In this document: piece by piece, positions 7,634 through 16,059 of the stretch | Position numbering within the stretch: position 1 is the stretch's first letter | Layout: every line of letters begins with the position of its first letter | Origin: Planctomycetia bacterium | GTDB taxonomy: Bacteria; Planctomycetota; Planctomycetia; Pirellulales; UBA1268 | Direction of reading: 5' to 3' | Length of the DNA: 37,970 nt | Assembly: GCA_009922585.1 (NCBI GenBank) | Contig: RFVE01000005.1 | Span: 1 to 37,970 of the forward strand | The notes under the pieces: generated by a model | What the model saw: the letters and a program-made list of their open reading frames with translations, nothing else | What the model was told of the DNA's origin: nothing | Databases searched by the model: none | Position numbers and translations under genes: made by a program

Positions 7634-9520
7634 TTACATCTGCAGCGGCACGCGGATGCCGAGCAGTTCGAGGCCCTGCCGCAAAGTGCGGCCGGTCAGG
7701 TCGCAGAGCGCCAGCCGGGTGGTTCGTTGTCGCCCTTCAGCTTTGAGCACAGGCAACGCGTCGTAGAAGCTCGAGAACAGGCCAGCCAGTTCGAAGAGCC
7801 ACCCGGTGAGCAGGTTGGGCCGGTAGTCGGCTTCCACGTCTTCAAGCACCGCCGCCAGCCGCAACGCCGCCAACGCAAGCCGCCGCTCTCGGGGGTCGGC
7901 AAGTTCAATGCTCGCCGGATCGGCTGCCACCTGCTGCCGGAGGGCCTCGCGATCGATGCCGCCTCGGCCGGCAATGCCCTCGACTCGGGCGACGGCATAC
8001 TGCATGTAGGCGGCGGTGTTTCCCTTGAGCTCAAGCATCTTGTCGAAGCTGAAGACGTAATCGGTTGTGCGGTTCTGCGACAGATCGGCGTACTTGATTG
8101 CCCCGATGCCAACCGCCTCGGCCACCTCCTGCCGCTGGGCTTCGTCCATCCCCTGACGAGCGTGTTCACCTTCCCCGACAATCGCCAACGCCCGCTCGAC
8201 ACCCTCGTCGAGCAATGCCTCCAGGCCGACAGCAGCTCCCGCTCGGGTCTTGAACGGCTTGCCGTCTTCGCCGAGCACCGTGCCGAAGGCGACATGGACT
8301 AGCTGCATCGCAGCCAGCCGCTCCGCGGCCCGGCAGCCCCAAGACCGTGCAGTGGTAAAGACCTGCTGGAAGTGTTGGCTCTGCCGATGGTCGACCACAT
8401 AGAGAATCCGGTCGGGCTGCCAGTGCTCTGCCCGCCAGGCAAGGGTCGCCAGATCAGTCGTCGCATACAGAAACGCCCCGTCGGCCTTGCGAATCAGCAG
8501 CGGCGTTTCTTGCCCGTCCAGAAAGACACCAATTGCCCCGCGGCTCTCGCGGGCAAGCCCAGCAGCAGTCAGGTCCGTAACCACGCCGGCCAGCAACGGC
8601 TGAAAGAAACTCTCTCCTAGCGTGTGGTCAAAGGTCACGTCGAGCCGGCCGTAGATCCGCTCAATCTCCCGCCGGCAGGCCGGCATAAACTCGTCCCAGA
8701 GCCGCCGGTTTTCTGCGTCTCCCTCATGCAGCTTGGCGGTCTCAAGCAGCACCTCACGGCCAGCCTCGGGATGGGCCTCCGCTAGGGCTGCGGCCTCTGG
8801 ATCAGCGGCCAATTCTTCTGGCTTGGCATCGGCTACCTTGCGGACCAGACGATAGAGCCGGCTGAGCTCAGCGGTCGGGTCGGCAGTGTATGCCGCCTCG
8901 TCACGGCAGTGTTTCCAGCCCCAGAGGATCATGCCGAACTGGGTGCCCCAGTCGCCAAGGTGATTGTCCGTGATGACCCGGTGGCCGCGGAACCGCAGGA
9001 TCCGGGCCAGGGCGTCACCAATCACCGTTGAGCGGATGTGGCCGACATGCATCGGCTTGGCGACATTCGGCGAGGAGTAGTCGAGCACGATCGTCTCGGA
9101 CTGGGCCACCGGCAGCACACCCAGACGGGGATCGCCACAGGCGGCAGCCACTCCGCAAGCCAGGGCATCATCCCGAACCCGAACATTGATAAAGCCTGGG
9201 CCAACCGGCCCGGTGACATGATCAAACAAACGCGTAAAGCAAGTATCGGCATTGAGCCGGACAATCAGCCGCTCGGCCAGATCGCGTGGCTTGGCTCCCA
9301 ATCGTTTGGCCAGTGGCATCGCCAGCGTCGCGGTGTAGTCCCCAAACTTAGGGTCGGCTGTCTCGCGAACCAGCTCAAGCAGGGCCGGGATATCGCTGGC
9401 TTCGATTGACAACTCGTCGGCACTCATCGCCGACTGAAGCACACCTGCCATGCAGTCGCGGAACGCTGCCCGGAAGTCGGTGACGCCGGCCGCATCGGTG
9501 GTTGCTGCGGATGCCTTCAC
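7634..9520 (-). CDS. argS: Arginine--tRNA ligase
   Basis: Class I aminoacyl-tRNA synthetase that charges tRNA-Arg in the cytoplasm. The 628 residues contain the N-terminal tRNA-binding domain (about 1-110), the HIGH-type motif in SSPNVAKPMHVGHIRST (HVGH at 158-161), GDWGTQFGMIL, and the KMSKS replacement GKPFKTRAG, which is normal for many ArgRS. The C-terminal anticodon-binding domain includes YMQYAVARV. The extreme C-terminus reads GIRVPLQM instead of the usual ending in ERM, a small oddity next to the anticodon-binding domain. The start is GTG 9520, overlapping the rsfS stop as GTGA, so the two are likely translationally coupled. Confidence 0.96.
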   Translation of the reverse strand: MKASAATTDAAGVTDFRAAFRDCMAGVLQSAMSADELSIEASDIPALLELVRETADPKFGDYTATLAMPLAKRLGAKPRDLAERLIVRLNADTCFTRLFDHVTGPVGPGFINVRVRDDALACGVAAACGDPRLGVLPVAQSETIVLDYSSPNVAKPMHVGHIRSTVIGDALARILRFRGHRVITDNHLGDWGTQFGMILWGWKHCRDEAAYTADPTAELSRLYRLVRKVADAKPEELAADPEAAALAEAHPEAGREVLLETAKLHEGDAENRRLWDEFMPACRREIERIYGRLDVTFDHTLGESFFQPLLAGVVTDLTAAGLARESRGAIGVFLDGQETPLLIRKADGAFLYATTDLATLAWRAEHWQPDRILYVVDHRQSQHFQQVFTTARSWGCRAAERLAAMQLVHVAFGTVLGEDGKPFKTRAGAAVGLEALLDEGVERALAIVGEGEHARQGMDEAQRQEVAEAVGIGAIKYADLSQNRTTDYVFSFDKMLELKGNTAAYMQYAVARVEGIAGRGGIDREALRQQVAADPASIELADPRERRLALAALRLAAVLEDVEADYRPNLLTGWLFELAGLFSSFYDALPVLKAEGRQRTTRLALCDLTGRTLRQGLELLGIRVPLQM

Positions 9521-9924
9521 GCTGTTGCCCCATCCCCGGCTGCCGTGGGCAGATCGACCGGTACCGCGTCACTCCAGAGCTGCTCAAGATCCCAATACTC
9601 GCGGGCGTCGGCATCAAACAGATGAACCACGACATCGCCATAGTCGAGCACGATCCAGCGGCTCTCGTCATAGCCCTCGATGCCCCGCTTGGTATCACCG
9701 AACTCATCCTTGATGATCCGCTCAACCTCATCGGCCAGGGCATGCATCTGGCGGCGACTGGACCCGGTGGCCAGCACAAAATAATCAAAGACCTCAGTGA
9801 CCTTCCGGAGGTCGAGCACCCGAATGTCGCGTCCCCGGGTCTCCTCAAGCACCCGGGCAATCGCAAGGGCGAGGTCGCGTCCCCGAGGATTTTCACGAAC
9901 AACTGAAGGGTTGGAATCGGTCAC
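9517..9924 (-). CDS. rsfS: Ribosomal silencing factor RsfS
   Basis: RsfS (Iojap/YbeB) binds L14 on the 50S subunit and blocks subunit joining in starvation. The 135-residue product has the family pattern VLDLRKVTEVFDYFVLATGSSRRQ (shortened here to its key residues: D-FV-TG-S-RQ), then GYDESRWIVLDYGDVVVHLF and a YWDLEQLW C-terminal segment. The start is GTG 9924 with no clear ribosome-binding site. It overlaps argS by 4 nt and follows coaX by about 78 nt. The neighbours (obgE, rpmA, argS) fit a ribosome biogenesis/translation operon. Confidence 0.93.
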   Translation of the reverse strand: MTDSNPSVVRENPRGRDLALAIARVLEETRGRDIRVLDLRKVTEVFDYFVLATGSSRRQMHALADEVERIIKDEFGDTKRGIEGYDESRWIVLDYGDVVVHLFDADAREYWDLEQLWSDAVPVDLPTAAGDGATA

Positions 9925-10002
9925 TGGCAGGAAACGCGGGGAAGGGAATCTAAGCTGGAAAGCGTCTGGCGTAGTGTACTCGACGTCTCGAGAAAAACCG
10001 CC

Positions 10003-10827
10003 TCACCCCGCAGCCGGCCGCACTGCGGCCAGGGCGATACCCGCCAGCACCAGATCGGGCAGTTCGACAGCACCGACAAGCTCGCCGTGAACAGCCGCCC
10101 GCCAGCCCCCCGTGAGAAACACTTCGGCATCCTCACCAACCGACCGACGAGCCTCTGCGACCAGTCTGGCGACACCACCGCGAATCCCAAACCCGATACC
10201 GGCGGCAATCGCCTCATTCGTCGCGCGGCCCGGCATGGCTGGAGTGGCTGCCTCGCCCAACGCCGCCACCTCAGGTAGCAGACTGGTGCCGTCGGCCAAG
10301 GACCGGGCCATCAAGGCTGGCCCCGGAAGAATCGCTCCCCCCAGAAACCGTCCATCGGCGGAGACAACATCGACCGACGCGGCCGTCCCGCAATCGATCA
10401 CCACACAGCCCCGGCTGGCCACCTTCAACTGACAGGCGGCCGCTGCAGCCGCCAGCCGATCAATCCCAACCCGCTCTGGTTCAGCCAGGTCGACCACAAT
10501 CGGCAGGTCGGCAAACCGCACCCGACGCTGGTGAACCGGCCGGTGCCGGGTGGCGCTCACTCCGGCAACTGCCGCTTCCAGCCGAGCGGCGGCGGCATCA
10601 TAGACGCTGGCGATTGAGACCATGACATCGGCCGGGGCCGCCGTCATCAGCCAGCCCTCTAGCTCATCGCAGGCAAAACTGTGGCTCTCAAGATCATGCC
10701 GCTGCTCAATTCGGGGCAGTCCCCGAGCAGCCGCGGTCACAACTGCCAGTTTGATCCGTGAATTACCGACGTCGGCGACCACCTGGACCGGGTCAGCTTC
10801 GCCGCGGGCGTGCTCGGTCATTGCCAT
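10003..10827 (-). CDS. coaX: Type III pantothenate kinase
   Basis: CoaX phosphorylates pantothenate, the first step of coenzyme A synthesis, and belongs to the ASKHA fold; it is not inhibited by CoA in the way CoaA is. Seen motifs are DVGNSRIK (19-26, phosphate-binding loop), PERVGIDR (118-124 region, pantothenate site), the catalytic segment CVVIDCGTAASVDVV and GRFLGGAILPG. I start it at ATG 10827 (274 residues) because GGGAGG lies 9 nt upstream; a GTG at 10833 would leave only 3 nt spacing. The ribosome-binding site abuts the obgE stop, which implies co-transcription with obgE. Confidence 0.93.
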   Translation of the reverse strand: MAMTEHARGEADPVQVVADVGNSRIKLAVVTAAARGLPRIEQRHDLESHSFACDELEGWLMTAAPADVMVSIASVYDAAAARLEAAVAGVSATRHRPVHQRRVRFADLPIVVDLAEPERVGIDRLAAAAAACQLKVASRGCVVIDCGTAASVDVVSADGRFLGGAILPGPALMARSLADGTSLLPEVAALGEAATPAMPGRATNEAIAAGIGFGIRGGVARLVAEARRSVGEDAEVFLTGGWRAAVHGELVGAVELPDLVLAGIALAAVRPAAG

Positions 10828-10836
10828 GGTCACTTG

Positions 10837-10842
10837 CCTCCC
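10837..10842 (-). promoter_or_regulatory. Ribosome-binding site of coaX
   Basis: GGGAGG on the minus strand, 9 nt before ATG 10827 and immediately beyond the obgE stop codon (10844-10846). It decides between the GTG at 10833 (3 nt spacing, too close) and the ATG at 10827. Confidence 0.65.
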
Positions 10843-10843
10843 A

Positions 10844-11842
10844 TCATTCCCCGGCAGCCTGATCGAGCAGCCGCGTCACGGCAGCCAACAGACGGTCAAG
10901 TCCCTGCCCGGTGACAGCGCTAACAGCCAGCACATTGAGCCCCGTCTCAGCCGCCAGCCGCTCCCGCACCTCTTCGGCCCCGGGTAGTTCGGCCTTGCTG
11001 ACAATGACGGTCTCAGGCCGCACCGCCAATGATTCATCATACAGCCGCAGTTCCTGCCTGATCTGTCGATAGTTGGCCACCGGGTCGCTACCATCGGCCG
11101 GCAGCGGCTCGACGACATGCACCAGAATGCCGGCCCGCTCGACATGCCGGAGAAACTCATGCCCGAGACCGACGCCGGCATGGGCCCCCTCGATCAACCC
11201 CGGCAGATCGGCCAGCACGAAGCTGCGGTCGGGCGACACCTGCACCAGCCCGAGCATCGGCGCCTTGGTCGTGAAGGCATAGTTGGCAATTTCCGGCCGG
11301 GCCCGGGAGAGCCGCGAGAGAAGGGTGCTCTTGCCTGCGTTCGGCAGGCCGACCAGACCCACGTCGGCAATCACCTTCAGTTCGAGGGTCAGCCTCCGCG
11401 ATTCGCCCAACTCACCAGCGGTCGACTCGCGGGGCGCCCGGTTCACGGACGACTTGAAGTGGACATTGCCCCGTCCGCCGCGGCCCCCCTTGGCAGCCAC
11501 AATCTGATCACCGGCCCGGGCAAGGTCCTTGATCTCAAGCCCAGAGGCCTCATCGATGACAATCGTGCCTGGTGGCACCAGCAGCGTCAGATCACGGGCC
11601 GATCGCCCCTGCCGGTTGTGGGGACCGCCTGGGCGACCATGCTCGGCCCGCCATTGCTTGCGGTGGGCCATTCCCGCCAGCGAATCGACGCCAGCTTCCG
11701 CCCGCAGAATGACACTGCCACCGTTCCCACCATCGCCGCCATCCGGCCCACCGCGGGCGACATATTTCTCACGACGAAAGCTGACGATGCCATTGCCGCC
11801 ATTGCCGGCAGCGACCTCGACTTGGGCGCGATCAACAAACAC
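10844..11842 (-). CDS. obgE: GTPase Obg/CgtA with altered G4 motif
   Basis: Obg is an essential GTPase that acts in 50S assembly and the stringent response. The 332-residue protein has the glycine-rich Obg fold (about 1-158, with GGPDGGDGGNGGSV and KGGRGGRGN), then the G domain. This shows G1 GLPNAGKST (165-173), the switch TT at 191-192, G3 DLPGLIEGA (212-220) and G5 SAV (308-310). The G4 motif, normally NKxD for guanine specificity, reads SKAE (282-285), so both the Asn and the Asp are changed; Asp to Glu is conservative. No long C-terminal extension is present. rpmA lies 49 nt upstream and coaX 16 nt downstream. The usual operon partner rplU is missing. Confidence 0.95.
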   Translation of the reverse strand: MFVDRAQVEVAAGNGGNGIVSFRREKYVARGGPDGGDGGNGGSVILRAEAGVDSLAGMAHRKQWRAEHGRPGGPHNRQGRSARDLTLLVPPGTIVIDEASGLEIKDLARAGDQIVAAKGGRGGRGNVHFKSSVNRAPRESTAGELGESRRLTLELKVIADVGLVGLPNAGKSTLLSRLSRARPEIANYAFTTKAPMLGLVQVSPDRSFVLADLPGLIEGAHAGVGLGHEFLRHVERAGILVHVVEPLPADGSDPVANYRQIRQELRLYDESLAVRPETVIVSKAELPGAEEVRERLAAETGLNVLAVSAVTGQGLDRLLAAVTRLLDQAAGE

Positions 11843-11891
11843 AAAAGGGCCTCAGTAGCCAACGCTTACGGGCCTGGCCCCACAGCGAGCG

Positions 11892-12143
11892 TCAGCCAGC
11901 GGCCAGATCGACATTCACCCGGCGGCCTTCCCGGTCGAACCGGACGACACCATCGGTGAGAGCAAAGAGGGTGTAGTCGGTGCCCATGCCGACATTGGCC
12001 CCAGGATGAAACCGGGTACCGACCTGACGGACCAGAATGTTCCCGGCCCGCACGGCTTGGCCGCCGAACCGCTTGACACCGCGACGCTGGGCGTTGGAAT
12101 CGCGTCCGTTTCGACTCGATCCCTGTCCTTTTTTATGAGCCAT
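11892..12143 (-). CDS. rpmA: Large ribosomal subunit protein bL27 (L27)
   Basis: L27 reaches the peptidyl transferase centre with its N-terminal tail. The 83-residue product starts directly with [20 protein letters not shown], the mature type of N-terminus with no cleavable extension of the Firmicutes kind, followed by [16 protein letters not shown] and [23 protein letters not shown] 12143 is preceded by GAGG with 8 nt spacing. The frame is open further upstream, but that part is antisense-like filler. It is followed by obgE; rplU, usually upstream, is replaced here by a large secreted protein. Confidence 0.97.
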   Translation of the reverse strand: MAHKKGQGSSRNGRDSNAQRRGVKRFGGQAVRAGNILVRQVGTRFHPGANVGMGTDYTLFALTDGVVRFDREGRRVNVDLAAG

Positions 12144-12222
12144 GTTCGTTTCCTCGCTTGCTGAGGGTCTTGAATGGGTGGCGGTAGCCAGCCGGGAGGT
12201 CACCGGGGCCGCCTTGGAAGAT

Positions 12223-13992
12223 CTATAAGATATCCTTCCGCCGGGTCTCACGGAAGAGCCAGCGATAGTCCTCGCTTTCCGTGGCCTGTTCGGCCCGCTC
12301 GAACAGTTCTGGACCTTCGTGCCCGAACAGGCCCCGCAGCAGCAGCTGCAATTCAGCCTCGTCGCGGGGCACGACCCGACCAGGGTCGTCTTCGGCTGGG
12401 TTCGCGGCGGTCGTGAGGTTCGGCAGAATGAACTCCAACGCTCGGCGGACTGACACCTGCTGAAGAGCGACCTCGTCGACACCGAGCAACCTGAGCAAAG
12501 CGGCCGTGCGGGCAATCGCCACCTCGTGGGCGATATCATCGACCCGTCTCGCCGCTGATCCAAAAAATTGAGCCGCCTCGGTCTGGCGGGTCGGCATATC
12601 AGGAGCCTGCTCGAGCTTCCGAATAATAGTCGCAAAGCCCACGAGCGGTGCCTCAAGAATCTCCTCGGGTGTCAGCTCGATCTCAGCGAGTGCTGCCCGT
12701 CGGCGGGCATCGGCCTCCGGAGAGACCGGACCGGCAACCGCACGGACCAGCTCTTCCATCCAGCCAATCGCCTGTTCTCCCAGAAAGGCTCGCACCAAGG
12801 TCTCACGCTCGGCCGGATCCTCGACCTTGGCCAGCGTGGTGGCAAACAGCTCCACGGGCGCGAGGCCAGCACCGCCTTGCCATGCCTCCCCCTTCTCTTC
12901 CGGTTCGAGAAAGTCCTGCCACTGCACGCCGAGCTGCCGGACACCTTGAATATGCTCCGCCCGAGTCAGTTCGGCCCGACTGGCTGCTTCCAACAGCCTT
13001 GAGCCGAGTGCGAGCTGTTCAAACATTCCGGCATGGGCCAGTTGCACCTCATCGCCGCTGTCACCGATGCCATCACCGGGATGATAGAAGTCAAGCCGCA
13101 GGCACTCCAGCTGCCGCCGCTCATACTTCGGGGCGTGTTCTTCGTCGGTGATCAGTTCAGCGTCATGCCGCCACTTGAGTGAATTGGTCAGGCCATAGGC
13201 AAAGATGGTGAAGAAGTCGATCCGGGGATCGACTCCCTCCCAAACCGCAACGCCCCAGCGCTCTTCGCCGGCCTGGATTGGCCGCTCGGAAATACTGACG
13301 CTGTCGTGGAGCTGTTCCAGCGGAATCTTTTCCCGTCGACTGATCGGCTCAAGCGCCGACGGCACCAGCCGATCAAGGAAATCCCGATGCTCCAGCAGGC
13401 CTTCAGCGCGGGCCAGAGCTTCATGGGTCTCAAAAATGAACTGCGGCTCAAACGTAACCGGCAGATTCACCGGTTCGGTCTGCGGGCTGGTGAGATCTTC
13501 ACGGCCCTTGTCGTCCTTAGGAAAAACGATCCGGCGGCCGGACCCGGGCTGTGGCGGCTGGCCCTCAGCCTCTTGCGGTTGCAGGTTGCGAACCCGATAG
13601 ACCAGGTACCAGACCCGTTCCCGCCTACTGGTAAAGCCCTCGCCAGGCACCTCAATCTCGATTGTCCGCGGCGGCTTATACGCAAACTCGAGGCACCAGA
13701 TATCCCGTAGGAACTGTCGATTCTGGGCCATGCCGATCAGCGTTTCATGTGTTGGCGCATGGTCGGGATCCCAGGCCTCCCCTCTCCCCTGCGCTAACTC
13801 GTGCAGGTCGAACCGCTGCGAGACATCGTCGACTGAGCGGTCAGGAGGGACGACTGTCAGGACGCCTGGCCCCAGGGTACGAAAACCGTCTGCCGCCTGA
13901 GTCTTGGCAGCGAAGGCCAGCAGCAGTCCGATCACCGCAGCCCAACAAAGCGGGCCCAAAAAAATGCTCGAATTCCTGTTCGGTGGCAGCAT
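12223..13992 (-). CDS. Secreted or anchored protein of unknown function
   Basis: I do not recognise this 589-residue protein. Start ATG 13992 is supported by AGGAG 6 nt upstream and by the N-terminal signal-like segment that follows (basic MLPPNRN, then the hydrophobic run [19 protein letters not shown] and a plausible cleavage after TQAADG). The rest is hydrophilic and acidic with no further membrane helix. Visible segments include [10 protein letters not shown] (beta-like, about 130), [26 protein letters not shown] (aromatic, mid-protein; key residues W, D, F, Y), and helical Glu/Ala-rich repeats in the C-terminal third. No catalytic motif stands out. It lies upstream of rpmA by 79 nt on the same strand, so it may share their transcript. 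Base composition matches the neighbours. It is probably a planctomycete-specific envelope protein. Confidence 0.8.
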   Translation of the reverse strand: MLPPNRNSSIFLGPLCWAAVIGLLLAFAAKTQAADGFRTLGPGVLTVVPPDRSVDDVSQRFDLHELAQGRGEAWDPDHAPTHETLIGMAQNRQFLRDIWCLEFAYKPPRTIEIEVPGEGFTSRRERVWYLVYRVRNLQPQEAEGQPPQPGSGRRIVFPKDDKGREDLTSPQTEPVNLPVTFEPQFIFETHEALARAEGLLEHRDFLDRLVPSALEPISRREKIPLEQLHDSVSISERPIQAGEERWGVAVWEGVDPRIDFFTIFAYGLTNSLKWRHDAELITDEEHAPKYERRQLECLRLDFYHPGDGIGDSGDEVQLAHAGMFEQLALGSRLLEAASRAELTRAEHIQGVRQLGVQWQDFLEPEEKGEAWQGGAGLAPVELFATTLAKVEDPAERETLVRAFLGEQAIGWMEELVRAVAGPVSPEADARRRAALAEIELTPEEILEAPLVGFATIIRKLEQAPDMPTRQTEAAQFFGSAARRVDDIAHEVAIARTAALLRLLGVDEVALQQVSVRRALEFILPNLTTAANPAEDDPGRVVPRDEAELQLLLRGLFGHEGPELFERAEQATESEDYRWLFRETRRKDIL

Positions 13993-14124
13993 TGCACGCT
14001 CCTCATCGAGTCTCAGATGATAGCCATCAACAGGCTTCCACTGCTTCCCCCACAGTTTCGCAGCTGGAACCGCAGTCGCCAAACCTGAAAATTGAGTCCC
14101 ACGACGGCTGGCACCACCTGCGGC

Positions 14125-15033
14125 TCAGGCCACCTGCTCAAGCGGGCTGCTCGCTGGACGTCGGGCCGGGAGCACCGCGGCGGCGACCTCTTCCGCCAGG
14201 CTGCGGTAGTCTGCCGCCCCGTATGAATCGGCGGCGTAGTCAAAGATTGATTGACCAAAACTTGGCGCCTCTGCCAGCCGGATGTTGCGGCGGATCTTCG
14301 TCTGGAACACCCGGGCATCCCGCCAGGCCGGGTGCCCCCGCCCAGCCTCCGCGAAGAAGGCCTCCACGTCCCGGCCAACCTCGCTTGCCAGCCGCGTTCC
14401 CCCCTCGTAAAGGCAGAGGGCCACACCCAGCAACTGGAGCCGCGGATTGACATGATCGGCTGCCAGTTCGATTGTCTCAAGCAGTTTGCTCAACCCGTGC
14501 AGGGCCAGAAAGTGGGGCTGTAAGGGCAGCAGCACCTCGTCAACAGCAGCCATCGCGTTGAGCGACAGCAGGCCGAGCGAAGGTGGACAGTCGATGACCA
14601 GAAAGTCAAACGGCAGCGGCAGGGTCGCGTGCGGAGCGGTTGGAGTGCCTTGGCTCTCACCGCCAAACGCTTGGCGATTGCCACCAAATGCCGGATCAGC
14701 AGCCAGTCGCTGCCGCAGAATCGCCTCACGGCCCGGCCGGTTGGCCAAAGCCACCTCCACTGCCGAAAGGTCAAGATGCGACGGCACGACCCAGAGGTTT
14801 TCACCTGCGGGTACCAGAGCCGCGGCCAGCGGCTGGCCCTCGGCAAGAACGTCGTAAGCCGAATAGGGATGCTCGCCGGGCGTCACGCCGACATGCAGGG
14901 TAGCGTGAGCCTGAGGGTCGAGATCGATCAGGCAAACCCGCCGGCCACTGCGGGCGAGCGCGACCGCCAGATTAACCGAGGTGGTCGTCTTGCCGACGCC
15001 ACCTTTTTGATTCGCGACTGCAATTGACCGCAT
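14125..15033 (-). CDS. parA: ParA/Soj-family ATPase without an adjacent ParB
   Basis: ParA-type ATPases position chromosomes, plasmids or protein cargo by nucleotide-dependent DNA binding. The 302-residue product shows the deviant Walker A KGGVGKTTTSVNLA (10-23), the Walker A' region LIDLDPQAHAT (35-45), Walker B FLVIDCPPSLG (144-154), and the C-terminal RRNIRLAEAPSFGQSI typical of Soj. Between about residues 112 and 140 it has a Gly/Thr/Pro-rich insertion just before Walker B that is not in typical Soj. No parB or parS-like gene is in the window. It sits between two unknown membrane or secreted proteins, so it may position an envelope complex rather than the chromosome; that is inference. 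Confidence 0.9.
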   Translation of the reverse strand: MRSIAVANQKGGVGKTTTSVNLAVALARSGRRVCLIDLDPQAHATLHVGVTPGEHPYSAYDVLAEGQPLAAALVPAGENLWVVPSHLDLSAVEVALANRPGREAILRQRLAADPAFGGNRQAFGGESQGTPTAPHATLPLPFDFLVIDCPPSLGLLSLNAMAAVDEVLLPLQPHFLALHGLSKLLETIELAADHVNPRLQLLGVALCLYEGGTRLASEVGRDVEAFFAEAGRGHPAWRDARVFQTKIRRNIRLAEAPSFGQSIFDYAADSYGAADYRSLAEEVAAAVLPARRPASSPLEQVA

Positions 15034-15146
15034 TGTCGGGGGAGCCTTTCAGGGCAGGAGTCGGCGGCAGTTCCTCGGGTGGTCGAGAATGCCACGGTCG
15101 TGATCGTGACGATAGCCCCCGCCACCCTGCCGACAAAAGACCTGTT

Positions 15147-15746
15147 TCAGCCAGACTCGTTGACGCCCGGTACGGCCGGGATGCCAGCCGCGGCAGCGGT
15201 TGCAGTGACCCATTCCCGAAGCCCCTTCGCTATTTTGCCCAGGGTGACGCGTCCGGGCCGGCCAACCACGGTCAGCCGGGCGTCATCCGGTTCGCGGCCA
15301 AAATCGACCACCAGCAGTGAGCGTCCCGCACCGGCAGCGGCATCTTGCGTGAACACCAGGGCGATGTCCCAGGCAGCATCAGGCTGTGGACCGTCCGGCG
15401 TGGCCGCGGCCCAGGCAAAGTTGGCATCCTCCACGAGCCCCCGCCTCAGGTGGACCAGCCCCTTTGCCTCGGAAATGTCGAGCCGCTGGAACGCCCTCAG
15501 ATGACCTGTATGAAGGCTGCCTGACGGCCGCGCGAGCAGCCAGAGTTCAACCCCGGGGGCACGCGAGATACTTGCAGCATTTTCGACGCCGTAAAAGCTG
15601 AGACACCGCCGCGTCTGCTGCCACTGAAACCAGATACCCGTGCCAGCGGCGGCAAGGCCGAGGCCAAGCAGACCAACAACAAGCAGGGTACCTGGGTTTG
15701 GACGAGCCACGAAAACACCCACAACTCGAGAGGCATGCCGGGGCAT
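15147..15746 (-). CDS. Membrane-anchored protein of unknown function
   Basis: The frame codes for a short basic N-terminus, one hydrophobic helix (TLLVVGLLGLGLAAAGTGIWF), and an extracytoplasmic-looking domain of about 150 residues with mixed beta/alpha character (VELWLLARPSG, FQRLDISEAKGLVHL, DIALVFTQDAA, LLVVDFG). I do not recognise a family. The start is uncertain: ATG 15746 (199 residues) is used, while GTG codons a few residues later, nearer the helix, are alternatives. No good ribosome-binding site helps. It lies upstream of parA by 113 nt on the same strand and is divergent from the 75-aa gene. A longer open reading to 16073 would overlap that gene and aroB and is unlikely. Confidence 0.62.
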   Translation of the reverse strand: MPRHASRVVGVFVARPNPGTLLVVGLLGLGLAAAGTGIWFQWQQTRRCLSFYGVENAASISRAPGVELWLLARPSGSLHTGHLRAFQRLDISEAKGLVHLRRGLVEDANFAWAAATPDGPQPDAAWDIALVFTQDAAAGAGRSLLVVDFGREPDDARLTVVGRPGRVTLGKIAKGLREWVTATAAAAGIPAVPGVNESG

Positions 15747-15830
15747 CCAGACACCCGGATGTCTCAATGTATACTCTTGCGAGAGAATGTCCCCCCGATC
15801 GCTTTCGCATCCCTTTGCAGGAACGGCCCG

Positions 15831-16058
15831 ATGCCCAATCAGCTCGACCCTTATCGTGAAGCCCTCGTTGTGGAGCAGCAGACCGTCTGGCCCGACGACT
15901 ACGAGGACTGGTCGGAGGCCGACCGCAGCCGGGTTGAAATGCTGCTGCATGCTGCCCCGGCCGAGGCAGCGGAGCTCGACTATGTTCGGCAGCACACGGG
16001 GTTTGCCCGCGTGATCACGGTGACGCCCGATGACGTCGAACGCGTGGCGGCAACCTAA
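15831..16058 (+). CDS. Small conserved-looking acidic protein, unknown function
   Basis: A 75-residue cytosolic protein starting MPNQLDPYREALVVEQQTVW, followed by an acidic segment (PDDYEDWSEADRSRVEMLL) and a C-terminal part ending VITVTPDDVERVAAT. ATG 15831 has AGGA about 9 nt upstream. The stop TAA at 16056-16058 is directly followed by the GTG start of aroB, which suggests coupling. The sequence is compatible with a small helical protein; no motif tells its function. A TATACT hexamer at 15770-15775 is a possible -10 element but lacks a matching -35. Confidence 0.65.
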   Translation: MPNQLDPYREALVVEQQTVWPDDYEDWSEADRSRVEMLLHAAPAEAAELDYVRQHTGFARVITVTPDDVERVAAT

Positions 16059-16059
16059 C

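Noticed and set aside
7634-9520. Apparent absence of a KMSKS motif in ArgRS
   Set aside because: GKPFKTRAG at this place is the normal form in many bacterial arginyl-tRNA synthetases.
15770-15775. TATACT as a -10 element for the 75-aa gene and aroB
   Set aside because: No -35-like hexamer at 16-18 bp; noted in the gene entry only.
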